In this document: positions 14,101 to 24,800 of the stretch, piece by piece
How the letters are laid out: every line of letters begins with the position of its first letter
Numbering within the stretch: the first letter of the stretch is position 1
NCBI RefSeq assembly: GCF_001039355.2
Contig: NW_019775425.1
Span: 356,543 to 420,542 of the forward strand
Length of the DNA stretch: 64,000 bases
Direction of reading: 5' to 3'
Source: Lingula anatina
Taxonomy: Eukaryota; Brachiopoda; Lingulata; Lingulida; Lingulidae
Notes under the pieces: model-generated
The model's input: the letters and a program-made list of their open reading frames with translations, nothing else
Database searches by the model: none
Told to the model about the DNA's origin: nothing
Position numbers and translations under genes: made by a program

Positions 14101-16345
14101 GCACATTATGCTCTATGCACATTCACACATGGAGGACATTCAGAACAGTGGACTGACTAGTCCGAGGGCTAAATATGCCGACCCACTTGAATACTTCCCC
14201 ACGGGATTTCTATTCAGTGTCTATTAGAGGATTAGACGGCAAGCTTTGTATTGGGTCGCCATATTTAACCCTCGGACTAGTTAGAGGCCATTCAGAACAG
14301 AAGGTCCGAGTATCAACTGATCCAAGGATCAAATACGACGGACACTACATGAAAGGAAGACCGCTTAATCCTGTGATGGTCTCTCCGTCTCTCGCGCGCC
14401 TCCCCACGCGTCGTCCCTGCAGGGGCACAGTCTCCTCCGTTCGATCGGACGCATGGGGGCATAGTGGGCTCGGACTAATTTAGTATGCAGATCATTTAGT
14501 CCGCGGATCATCTGTTCTTAAATGCACTCATGGATTACACACATGCCAGTCCAAAATAACATGTATATTATATCAAATTGGACATCCAGTTGCGCTAATG
14601 GACATTTTCAACTGAGTTGGCCGAAAGCCAGACTTTAATTAAATAATAATACACTTATAACAAAATCATTTTTGCACATCAAAAAACGTGAATATCTGTC
14701 GGACTGTCTACGCATGAATTTTCGTGTTAGAGTACTTGTACATTTTTAGGTCTCATATCGCCCTACCATCACCCTGAGAAATAAGAACAGGGACATGATA
14801 AACGTCAGAAAATGATATTGCAAAACATTTCACACACGTTAGGTCTACTCACAACAATACGTAAAAATGCTTTATTGGGTTTCTTTAGATAAGAACATTA
14901 GCATCTTAAAACCAAGTTTTGTAGATATATATGATTTTCTTTTTAGGCTTCGGTTTCGGAATAAATTGCTTTGCGTCGGTATTCATCGTTGGGTTGAGTT
15001 TTGAACGCCGCCGAAGTTTGGCCATGGGCATCAGCATAGCAGGGATAGGAGCCGGTATGATGACTCAGCCGTACATAATAGAGTATCTCGTCGAGACATA
15101 CGGCTGGAGAGGATCTCTCCTGATTCAGTCTGGGTTTCTTCTCCAAACAATGAGTATCGGTGCTGTCCTTCATGAGCTCCCGCCTAGATACCAGGACATC
15201 CCAGTAGTGGCAACGGAGGACACTACCCCAAAGCCAAAAATTATTGACTTTACGATATTCTTGAGTTTCAGTTACGTCCTTCTCTGCATCAATAACTTCT
15301 TATTCTGCGTAGGCTTATCTGTTGTGATGGTCCACCTTCCGCATGTCGCAGATGTTTTGGACTTCTCACACAAGCAAGGCGCATTTCTCCTCGTAGTCAT
15401 CGGCATCTCTAACACAATCGGGCGAGTACTACAGGGGGTCATCGTCAGCGTTAGTTGTGTTAAATGCAGTCCCACCTTGAACTACGCACTTTCTTACGGA
15501 ATTGCCGGCCTGGCAACTCTGTTCTTCCCAATCAGTCGCCACTTCATTCTTTTGGTAATCTGTTCTGTTATATATGGACTTGGTTATTCTGCATTTGGAA
15601 CTTTGTTGCCTGATGTTATCATAGCCATATTGGGGAAAAGGAGGCTCACCGTGGGATACGGTGTGGTTATGAATTTTGGAGGATTTGGGACAATGCTCGG
15701 TGCACCAATTGCGGGTCAGTATTTAGAAGGCCCTACCATTATATATATATTCTATCTTCTCCTTGTAAAATTAACGGTTCTATTCACTCAAAGATTGAAA
15801 AAAAAACAGTCAGCTACTGCTGAAATAGAAGTCACTATTTCCCGTATATTATAATTGAAATACCGAATCTACTGTATTTTACATGTATTTTGGAAAGGAA
15901 AAGTGTTTGTACGAATATCGGTTAGTTGCCAAAACGTCAATGATAATTAGGATAAGATTTTACAATTTTCTAAGTATTGCAATGAATTGTCAAGCGCTAG
16001 AAACGCACAAACAGTACTCTCATTATAACTATTCCTCCCGCTCCTCAGTTGAACATATTGATGTCCACAAGCAAAACATAGAGTTTTATTGTAGGGAGAG
16101 TGGTAACCGCATTTTTACTGTTTTGGAAACACACACATAAAAAAAAAATATGAAATTCCTTTGAAGATTATTTAAATTTATTTTTTCCAGGTTGGCTGTA
16201 CGACGGACTACACAACTACCAGCCGTCTTTTTATTTTGGGGGCACATCGTTGATTCTTAGTGGATTAATAATGTTCATTCCATGGTATCGCATGAGGCAA
16301 ACAGCCAGTGATGATGAGAAAAAAGACGTGATAACAGATATCTAG
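9145..16345 (+). CDS. Monocarboxylate transporter-like protein (SLC16/MFS), copy 2, complete
   Basis: Exons 9145-9514, 11532-11675, 14947-15714, 16191-16345 (stop TAG 16343-16345), giving 478 residues. The start codon sits in CACCATGG, a strong Kozak context, with a variable cytosolic N-terminus of about 66 residues before TM1. All introns are phase 1 at the same positions as in the first copy; exon 2 is 144 nt in both and exon 3 is 768 versus 762 nt. Family marks: SFERRRSLAMGISIAGIGAG between TM4 and TM5, NTIGRVLQG in TM8, LVETYGWRGSLL and a final LYDGLHNYQPSF block also present in copy 1 (LYDGLHDYQPSF). As in copy 1 the DGGWGW-type TM1 motif is missing (RERTIRQCL instead). Likely a plasma-membrane solute transporter of unknown substrate. 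Reading through the exon 3 donor gives a false extension to 15854. The last exon is repeated at 20939-21093, probably an assembly duplicate. Confidence 0.93.
11137..11201. repeat. GT microsatellite with a TCTG tail
   Basis: About 53 bases of TG repeat followed by three CTGT units, in intron 1 of the second MCT gene. Confidence 0.95.
13640..13665. repeat. Perfect 26-bp palindrome
   Basis: The half-site GTAATAATCTCTT is followed directly by its exact reverse complement with no spacer, in intron 2 of the second MCT gene. Function unknown. Confidence 0.85.
14136..14529. mobile_element. Foldback MITE cluster, same family as 55758-55948
   Basis: The left arm (14155-14188, ACTAGTCCGAGGGCTAAATA...) pairs with the right arm (14252-14282, the reverse complement of AACTAGTCCGAGGGTTAAAT...). 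The outer motif ATTCAGAACAG occurs at 14138 and again at 14290, and a diverged inverted counterpart (CTGTTCTTAAATGCACTC) ends near 14529. This suggests two nested or tandem units. The motifs CATTCAGAACAGTGG, ATTCAGTGTCTA and GCCATATTT recur in the copy at 55758. Lies in intron 2 of the second MCT gene. Confidence 0.65.
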
Positions 16346-16949
16346 AAGCAAGAAAACCCACCTCATGCATGCACAAGTGAAATGCACATTAATGCATGTG
16401 AACCCAGGGCGTTAGAAAGAAACGGGTTAAGTCGTGTAAATAGTATCTTAATGTCCAGTGAGTGTTGAAGTAGATAGACCGCCAGTCTGGGATATCGTGC
16501 CCTCTATGAGGGACTGGAGTTAAATTACAGGCGCATACTTTGTCTGTAACTGTAATTAGCAATCTGTGTAAAAATAAGCCATAACCACACGGCCAGTAAG
16601 ATAATATCAAGTATACATTTGTCGAGGAGTTGTTTACACTTCTTACCAGGACAAACAAACAAAATAGTATCAATAATTTAGATTTTTTTCTTTTAAGAGA
16701 TATTTTATTCTAATGTGATATTATCAAGTGTACATTAGTCAAGTTGTTTACACTTCTTACCGGAACAAACAAACAAAATACTATCAATAAATAGATATTT
16801 TTTTTTCTTTTAAGAGATATTTTATACTAATGTATTAAGATCACGATATTGTGATTAGATCATGTTACTCGCCCCATGGGTGCATAACCTACCCCTTTAA
16901 ACAAAGAAATAGATATGCAATCTTGTATTTGCACGGAGCACAAATGTAC
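15974..16949 (+). repeat. Segmental duplicate, first copy (MCT exon 4 and flanks)
   Basis: Nearly identical to 20724-21701. It covers the end of intron 3, exon 4 (identical coding sequence in both copies), the 3' flank and a tandemly repeated AT-rich pair of about 115 bp each (about 16599-16832). The match ends exactly where the Tc1-like element begins at 16949. Confidence 0.95.
16599..16832. repeat. Imperfect tandem duplication in the 3' flank of the second MCT gene
   Basis: Two units of about 115 bp, each containing TATCAAGTRTACATT, GTTGTTTACACTTCTTACC, ACAAACAAACAAAAT and CTTTTAAGAGATATTTTA. Present in both segmental copies, so it predates them. AATAAA at about 16785 could end the transporter transcript. 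Confidence 0.85.
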
Positions 16950-18317
16950 AGTGCCGCCGGAATCTCCCCTTACTTACCCTCCTGGTCGCTGCGGGTTGTA
17001 CGGACGGCCTGGCTCGGTTACTATGGAAATAACATTGTCATCCATACGCTGTTTGGTTTCTGTTAACAATAGTTCCATACCCTGCCCGTCGGGCAATTAT
17101 CGTGACAAACTTTCTGCTAACAAAAGAACCTAACCCTAGCTCGCTGAGATAAAGATCGAAGGTGAGCGTGGTCGCAATTAAGTGCTCGTCCAAGCGTTAA
17201 TTGACCTTTAATGCGCGGTGGCTTCACTCTACTCTGATCACTCTACTCTGATACGGAGATTTTAAGTAAAAGAACTTGCCAACATTGATTTTTTAAAGTC
17301 ACTTTACCAAAAAGATTCGGTGATGACAGCAATTTTCGTGTACATTGTAGCTATGAATTGATTGAATTGAATTGAGTTTAATAAATGAATTTATCAATTT
17401 ATCAAAGATCAAATAAAACACTACTTGTACATGTAATATTTATTTGGCTTCAAACTGTCTTTACTATATACGTATTATTAACAAGATTAAAATTTACTTT
17501 TATAGTATGTCCTTATATTTCTATTAGTTTTGTTCATAGACGAAATGCATTTATTTCCAAAAAAGATTGGTCAGTTGTTTCAGTGATAAACATTTTGTTA
17601 GCCATATCTTTAATATAGTTCAGACTTTATTTGCATATAGAATCTCTCCCATCTACACCCGTAACATTTCTAGATCTGTCCTTTCGTATTCGTTCATCAA
17701 TCGTAAACAACCTTCCCATCAACTGAACGCAAAAGTTGCCTGGGGAACTGGCCCGTTGTCGAATTTCGAATATTTCTTTATTTGACAAGGCGAGGGGTGG
17801 CCGGCCGAAAGACTGATTCCTTGATTCTGTAGGACACAAAGTAGGAACTGTTTCTCTATCATTGTTTGATATGTAATTCAGTTCATCTTTACGATCTAAA
17901 GCCCAAACTTAACCAAAAGCCTTCTTCATACTTAAACGCATCAAAAGAAATTAATTAAAAAAACTGGATTACAATCTCTCAGGCTAACTTCACTGGTTGG
18001 CACGTGTCATCTCACATTAATTAACAATCAGTTCAGGTTAGCTTTAGTTTATTCATGCTGGGTAAACACAGTGATTAAGCCCTGACTATTACATAATCAC
18101 TACTGTGTGACACGCGTCGTCTAAAATTAATGTTTACATTGCGATGACGCTCTTCAATCCGAACTAATCAATTGCACATAATTCTAAATCAACTGACACG
18201 TGTCAACAGGATTGTTTGTGTATCTGGACTTCCTAAATGGCCAATAAGTATTTTGTTTAATATGACATGTTTATGTCACTGATTTCCATGCCATCGTGTC
18301 ACCTGCCAAGTGAACGG

Positions 18318-18324
18318 TATAAAT
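18318..18324 (+). promoter_or_regulatory. TATA box of the transposon gene
   Basis: TATAAAT 43 bp upstream of the ATG at 18361, a spacing that would place transcription start at about 18348. Inference from position and motif. Confidence 0.45.
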
Positions 18325-18327
18325 CGA

Positions 18328-18477
18328 CACTCAAATTTTCCAAATCATCACAATTCCAAGATGCCTCTTAGCGATTACGTGCGCCCTCCGAGAACAAGGG
18401 GTGCGAATTAAAAACATAACCGCACAAATGGAAAATGAAGGCCATAATGTGTCGCGACAAGCCATTTACTATGCGTT
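18328..18477 (+). pseudogene. Partial duplicate of the HTH transposase start, probably an assembly artefact
   Basis: Repeats 18479-18641, including the leader and the ATG (18361). It lacks about 13 bp after GATTACGTGCG, which shifts the frame, and carries a few substitutions. It stops exactly at the N at 18478, after which the sequence restarts with the same CACTCAAATTTTCC leader. Two allelic contigs joined end to end is the simplest reading. Confidence 0.7.
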
Positions 18478-18511
18478 NCACTCAAATTTTCCAAATCATC
18501 ACAATTCCAAG

Positions 18512-18850
18512 ATGCCTCTTAGCGATTACGTGCGTTTGCGTATCATCGCCCTCCGAGAACAAGGGGTGCGAATTAAAAACATGACCGCAAAAATGGAAAA
18601 TGAAGGCCATAAAGAGTCGCGACAAGCCATTTACTATGCGTTAAAGAAATACGACGAAGGGCTTGGTATTGCAGATAAGCCACGAAGTGGACGTCCCTCA
18701 AAGGTTGACCTGCGCCACATGAACGTTATAGACGAGGAGATGACCATATTAACGCAGAAAAGTGTATTATACAGTAATAAATATATTAATCACCTAAATA
18801 AGGTGATTCCAGCGGTACTTGAGAGAGAAGGTCGTGCATCAGGCTACTAA
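18512..18850 (+). CDS. Tc1-like transposase N-terminal HTH protein (112 aa), no catalytic domain
   Basis: Starts MPLSDYVRLRIIALREQG. Residues about 7-50 form a helix-turn-helix of the Tc1/paired type (KNMTAKMENEGHKESRQAIY). The basic hinge KPRSGRPSKV, with its GRP core, normally joins the two DNA-binding halves of Tc1 transposases. DEEM follows at about residue 75, then the homology is lost and the protein ends 112 residues in, at about a third of normal length. No DDE triad is encoded downstream. AATAAA lies 15 nt past the stop (18866). Either a truncated relic or a DNA-binding-only protein that could occupy transposon ends; the sequence does not decide. Confidence 0.6.
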   Translation: MPLSDYVRLRIIALREQGVRIKNMTAKMENEGHKESRQAIYYALKKYDEGLGIADKPRSGRPSKVDLRHMNVIDEEMTILTQKSVLYSNKYINHLNKVIPAVLEREGRASGY

Positions 18851-18865
18851 ACTAGCAACACATGT

Positions 18866-18871
18866 AATAAA
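18866..18871 (+). terminator. Poly(A) signal of the HTH transposon gene
   Basis: AATAAA directly after the TAA stop at 18848-18850. Confidence 0.4.
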
Positions 18872-19486
18872 GGTAATGAGACATTGATATTTATTTGATG
18901 CATTAGCTATTTAAAATTTTCCATTTTAACTACGCTTTTGTTGATCGTGACTTATTATCATCAAATAAAATTGTTATACGTGTTTTAAAACTAAGCCTGA
19001 TTTGTTCTTCAGAGTTTTGTTCTAATATTTGACTTGCCTTTACTCGAGTCTTATGTTGCAGTTGATACATAACCCGGTATTGTTTGCGATAGCAATCTCT
19101 TTGCATCAGCTATAATAGAAACCTTAAGTGAGGCAATTAAGAAGGGGCAGACCGTGTTCGTTGAACCGACTAATTTGGGTGTCCGATAAGGATTGCTTGG
19201 GGATTCCCCTACCCTGTAATTATCATACGGCCTCTATTGTTCGACCATATGGGGCAGGGTTGGGAAACCATACGGCCATTTGGTAAGGGGACATTCCGGC
19301 GGCACTGTATGTATTACTTAACAAATACATGGCTAGATTTTTTTTATCACCCATTTCGTTTTTTTCCATACGTGTACATGTATGCTTTGGTACATTATCT
19401 AAATAACAGTTTATGACCCATAACTTGTCCATTCACTTGTCATTGAGTTCAGAAATATATAACTCAATAGATGAAAGTTTTATTTA

Positions 19487-19489
<3 letters not shown>

Positions 19490-19520
<31 letters not shown>
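19490..19520. repeat. ATT trinucleotide microsatellite
   Basis: About ten ATT units just outside the right end of the Tc1-like element. Confidence 0.9.
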
Positions 19521-20305
19521 GAATTCGTCGTAAGTAGCAAATCCCTTGTAACACTTAATAGCTTTTGGCCTCCATAACTTCATGCTTAAAGTGTTTTCTT
19601 TCTTTTTATTTTTCATTTTTTTCTTCGGATCTTTATAACGTTTATTTCGCGCATCTCCCCTGAATTTTTTTCCGATACTACGTTAGATCCGTTGATTTCT
19701 CTGAAAATTCTTTTTGAAAGTTGGGCACTTTGTCAAACTGACTATACACAGTCACATCACGGTCATCACCCATTTACTAATACAGGTGGACGTAGTGTTG
19801 GACTAGGCATATTGTGGGCATGGAGGATATCGGAAAAGTGCATCCAATGTACGTGTAATAGCATGAAAAATTTGGTAATCAATTTTATTGAAAGGCGTGT
19901 GTATTTAAAATGAGTCAAAGATCGGTTCGAATATCTTTAGTTTACAAAGTTATTACAGTCATAAGATTATATATGTGTGCATTTTTTCCATCTAACGTAA
20001 GAAGATTAGATACAATTATAACGTCAGAAAATACAATAGAGGGAGTGTGATAATGATAGGGTCGCTAAACGAATTTGACGGAATATAGTGACTAGCCTAA
20101 TCCTCTTGTCGCCTGGTTAGGCACGCCCCCTTAGAGTACTTATAAATGTAAACAAAAGGTCTTCCATAGAGAACTATCCTTTTGTTCAACAGCTTCGCGC
20201 GTGCAGCGGATTATGTATATAGTGACGCTGTACAGCTAACTGCAGTTAAATCTGTGAAAGCTGTTATTTAATTTATTCTGCTGTGTCGGACGTTGTGGGC
20301 CAGCC
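19521..20305. other. Intergenic DNA, no gene seen
   Basis: A CACGCCCCC box at about 20122 followed by TATAAAT at about 20141 looks promoter-like, but no open reading frame or splice-consistent exon follows. Left as unassigned. Confidence 0.35.
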
Positions 20306-20472
20306 CAGGGGCGGATTTAGGCCGTCTTCTGGGTCTTCCAGAAGACGGTCATATCTTCAAGTTTACATTGACAGGTATCTAATTTCTTCTATTGGAAGAC
20401 GGTCAAAAATGAGGATGGATCAATAAAGATAATTTGGAAGACTGTCAGAAAATAGCTCTGGATCCGCCCCTG
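20306..20472. mobile_element. MITE with CAGGGGCGGAT termini, copy 1
   Basis: Begins CAGGGGCGGATTTAGG and ends with the inverted counterpart of CAGGGGCGGATCCAGAG, termini like those of many hAT-type non-autonomous elements. AGCC flanks both ends, shorter than the 8-bp duplication expected for hAT. The interior (GGAAGACGGTCAAAAATG, ATTTGGAAGACTGTCAGAAA) recurs at about 61491-61650. Confidence 0.65.
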
Positions 20473-20723
20473 AGCCGAATGGTTCATTCACTCATTCTTT
20501 TCTGAAGATTGGTGATGCATATTTTGAATGCTTAATTATTTGCCCTCCTTCTAACAAGAGAAAGTAAAAGGGGAGAGAAACAGAGACAGTGTCAAATAAA
20601 AAGGGTAAAGAGTAATATAACATGCTGTACAATGACCGAGTCGTGAAAGGGGTATTGGACTTCTTTGCGTTAAAAACAAATTTATTTCGAAATCAAAAGA
20701 GCATTTTTTGAAGGGCGCGTGGN

Positions 20724-21701
20724 GTATTCCAATGAATTGTCAAGCGCTAGAAACGCACAAACAGTGCTCTCATTATAACTATTCCTCCCGCTCCTCAGTT
20801 GAACATATTGATGTCCACAAGCAAAACATAGAGTTTTATTGTAGGGAGAGTGGTAACCGCATTTTTACTGTTTTGGAAACACACACATAAAAAAAATATG
20901 AAATTCCTTTGAAGATTATTTAAATTTATTTTTTCCAGGTTGGCTGTACGACGGACTACACAACTACCAGCCGTCTTTTTATTTTGGGGGCACATCGTTG
21001 ATTCTTAGTGGATTAATAATGTTCATTCCATGGTATCGCATGAGGCAAACAGCCAGTGATGATGAGAAAAAAGACGTGATAACAGATATCTAGAGGCAAG
21101 AAAACCCACCTCATGCATGCACAAGTGAAATGCACATTAATGCATGTGAACCCAGGGCGTTAGAAAGAAACGGGTTAAGTCGTGTAAATAGTATCTTAAT
21201 GTCCAGTGAGTGTTGAAGTAGATAGACCGCCAGTCTGGGATATCGTGCCCTCTATGAGGGACTGGAGTTAAATTACAGGCGCATACTTTGTCTGTAACTG
21301 TAATTAGCAATCTGTGTAAAAAATAAGCCATAATCAAACCACACGGCCAGTAAGACAATATCAAGTATACATTTGTCGAGGAGTTGTTTACACTTCTTAC
21401 CAGGACAAACAAACAAAATAGTATCAATAACTTAGATTTTTTTCTTTTAAGAGATATTTTATTCTAATGTGATATTATCAAGTGTACATTAGTCAAGTTG
21501 TTTACACTTCTTACCGGAACAAACAAACAAAATACTATCAATAAATAGATATTTTTTTCTTTTAAGAGATATTTTATACTAATGTATTAAGATCACGATA
21601 TTGTGATAAGATCATATTACTCGCCCCATGGGTGCATAACCTACCCCTTTAAACAAAGAAATAGATGTGTAATCTTGTATTTGCACGGAGCACAAATGTA
21701 C
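20724..21701 (+). repeat. Segmental duplicate, second copy (MCT exon 4 and flanks), begins after an N
   Basis: Near-identical to 15974-16949; the identity starts at the first base after the N at 20723. It includes a second copy of the final MCT exon at 20939-21093 (stop TAG 21091-21093), which has no upstream exons of its own. Differences are a few substitutions and small indels, the level expected between alleles. Confidence 0.95.
20939..21093 (+). pseudogene. Orphan duplicate of the last exon of the second MCT gene
   Basis: 155 nt with intact acceptor TTTTCCAG and identical coding sequence to 16191-16345, but exons 1-3 are missing. If real it could act as an alternative last exon; more probably it is an assembly duplicate. 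Confidence 0.8.
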
Positions 21702-21739
21702 GAGTGCTATAGTTAAGAAGATAGCAAAATTGTTCGGTG

Positions 21740-21831
21740 CAGGTCTGTTTGTATGATAAACTGATGGCTACTTCTGTGATTCCACCAGGTCTGTTTGTAT
21801 GATAAACTGATGGCTACTTCTGTGATTCCAC
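21740..21831. repeat. Perfect two-copy 46-bp tandem repeat
   Basis: Unit begins CAGGTCTGTTTGTATGATAA and ends GTGATTCCAC; the second copy starts at 21786. Confidence 0.9.
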
Positions 21832-24800
21832 AACAACTGCACTGAATAAAATGAAGAGACAATTAATGTTATTTCAGACCTTGGGGCAATAATCGTTTAA
21901 ATGTATATTCAAATAGTGTTAAATTTTTTATAAAATATATGCCTTCTCCATTTGGGAGGTATTATTATCCCACCGACGAAGTAAAGTTTTATAATTTTTA
22001 TTTATCTTTTTTATTGGAGAGGTTGTAGTTTATTCAACTCCTCAACAGCTGTTCACGTCCTTTGCAGAACGACGGACATTTCATATTTATTGCCAGACAC
22101 CATTGTACCTATATATGCCATAAACCTACTTTCCTTCTCTTACGTGAGAAATGTGTCAAAATATGTGAAAATCCTTGTAATCCTTTTGTAAAAATAATGA
22201 ACGAACTAAACACTTAATTATATTTTATATTATGTATAGATATATTATATATAATGTACGAAAAGACAAGGAACGGGGTTTGAAGATATTTTTATTGAAA
22301 TATTGATATACATGTAGCTCTGCATAATGAATATCTATACTGAATACATGTATATGACAGTGGATTTTTCACCGGTCAGTTCAGTTGTATAAAATATATA
22401 TTTATAAAAGTTTAATATTTAGACATATCCTTATGAGGACTGAAATTTTAGTTATTGAAAGTTGTTTAACATGAAACAGAATGCTTTGCGGTAGAAAATC
22501 CCCTGTATTGTGTCGTGAAATTTTTCTCTTGATCCTTATGATATATCATTTTACTGTCCTTTTTCAAGTTTTTTCATCCCCCGCCTTTTTTCTTGATTTT
22601 CCACATAATGGGCAGCACATGTACACAGTGCTGCAATAATGGATTATAATAAATTGTCAGAAAACCTCCATTTCCTTTTCCTATTTCTTTTTTTTTCTAT
22701 AACGCGGTATGGATTATGTTGATTGAGATTATTTTTTTAACTACATACGGTCGCCTTAGTGACTACAAATTCTGCTCGGTAACATTAAGGTTCTTAATCT
22801 TATCAACTACTACTACATGTATCCAGCCAGGTATTTAAACAGTGGCAATGACAGTGGACAGGTATTGAAACAGTGAAAACAAAATCATCACCACGAACTT
22901 GTCCAAACGGTCTTGCCACCGCCTGAGCACAATGTCTATTTGAAGCAATCATACATTGGATATGTCTTTTTCATCTGGCTTGGACCCTTCCATGTAATTG
23001 ATAGAATAAGGACCCAAAAAATCACAAATTGTTTCACCAGGCTCATGCTGATGTTTTTTTTTTTTTTTTTTGTTATTGTAGAAAACAAGTTAAACGAAAA
23101 GCTACTTTTAAAAAGTTCTGGCACTTCCCGAACATAAGCAAATTAAACCAAGTAAAGGTAGTTCCCTTTAAAACTGAACAGATATATGTTCTTCTTTGGC
23201 TTACTGCTTTAATCATTTCTACTTGCATGTCCGTCAGTGAGCAAAAGACCGGGATCAAGATGGTAAACACATATCATGTCGATCGATATTTCGTTAAAAT
23301 AGCGGATATAATTTTAGAGCCTTTTCTGTCAGCATATCAGTAGCTAATGTCATTTTAAACAACGTCCTTTTTATGATACTTTTCATAATCTAGTGTGAGA
23401 CAGCTTGTATCACGGTCTTGTCTTCTCTAGCACATTCGAGTAGCATTTATATCGACATTCACAACCCAGGGGCGGGTCCAGGATTATTTGAAAGGGGGAG
23501 GGTCCGGGGTTTTTTTTTAAAGGAATAACAGGCTACGAAGCCTGCTCTCGACCCCCTTGGCGTGGGGTTCGGGGCCCGTTGCAACCATTCACAGTGCAAT
23601 AGTCTGATGTGCTGAAAGATTAAGTACATTGCTATATTTCAGCCATTGTTCTAACAACCATTTGGTGTATGCATTTTTTCATATGTGTTCACATAGTTCG
23701 TTCAGAGATTTGATAAACAAATAAATAAACGGTAGTGTTTGACAATTTGAATAAACATGTGAATAAATAAATAAATGAATTAATAATATCTAGATTGTCC
23801 TTTTCCTACTCTGTATATCGTTTCCAACATGATTTGCCTTCATTGCATTTAGGTTCCCATTTTAAAATCTAGCCAACATGTATCAATTATATCACGTAGG
23901 TAATGAGAGAGAGATGTTTGTAGAACTGTAACTGCAGGAAGTGGAGTTAAATCACGTGCCAAAGGTCTTTTCTTAACGAGTGCAACACTTATGTTTTTTT
24001 AAGTCATGCTTCTAGTTCAGTGAATGTCGTGAAACATTCAAGTTGGATTAAAATTGCTTTTAACAGTGGATGCCAAAGAACTAGGAGTGCTCGATCTCCG
24101 CTGGAATTCTTCACATCGCAGTTGGGATAATTAGATGTATCACTATTTGCATGTCCAAAGTACAACTCGAGTTCGACCACATACTATGACAATGATTTCA
24201 AGACTGTGCTCGTGTATATTGTGGCATCAAAACACACAAAAAACGCCGATTTTTTATACTGTTATTTTTATTGGAATATATAGAATAAATAGAAAGAATA
24301 AGAACAGGCGTGCTGACAAACTTCGACTCCATTCACTTGACTCCATTCACATGACAATGCAAGAAGAGACATTAATATAAGTATCAACACAACAATTTTG
24401 CCCCCAATTACATGGCTTAACTAAGGGAAAGTGTAAGTAGCATAGCCTATTTCAGACTACTTGCTTTATTTCACTCCTTATCTTTTTTAATTTTCTAATA
24501 CCACCAGCCCATCACCAGATTATTAATTTTTTAAATACTCTAGGGCTGTTGAAAATTCAAGTGATTTCAAAAACCAGACGTTGTAATAATGTTGTAATAT
24601 TGTTCCGACTTGTAGAGTACAAGAACTCCAACAAGATATTGTTAGAAAGAACATCCTAAATTGCGATCTAATCTTTCAGTTCAACTATTTTTTTTTTAAT
24701 TCAAAATAGTGGCAGGATGCACCTTCAGGTCACACATCAATCAAATAGCATAAAATAAAATTGAACAAAAATGTCCAAAAAAAAAGTAACACAATTCTCG

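Larger units (their letters stand above)
16949..19307. mobile_element. Tc1/mariner-like transposon with HTH-only gene, 2.36 kb
   Basis: The left terminus CAGTGCCGCCGGAATCTCCC matches the reverse complement of the right terminus (CAGTGCCGCCGGAATGTCCC). The terminal repeat is about 25 bp with one mismatch, and both ends are flanked by TA, the usual Tc1/mariner target duplication. Inside is a small plus-strand gene encoding the N-terminal DNA-binding part of a Tc1-type transposase but no DDE catalytic domain. It is therefore non-autonomous and would need a transposase supplied elsewhere. Subterminal CCATACCCTGCCC and CCAACCCTGCCCCATATGG-like motifs occur on both sides. Confidence 0.8.

Noticed and set aside
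14175-14483. 102-codon frame on the plus strand
   Set aside because: It lies inside the foldback MITE cluster within an intron, with no family motif.
16389-16673. 94-codon minus-strand frame, also present at 21137-21427
   Set aside because: The second copy comes from the duplicated segment, not from selection; indels between copies alter the frame and there is no family match.
20122-20147. CACGCCCCC plus TATAAAT resembling a core promoter
   Set aside because: No exon or open frame follows within several hundred bases; kept only as a remark.
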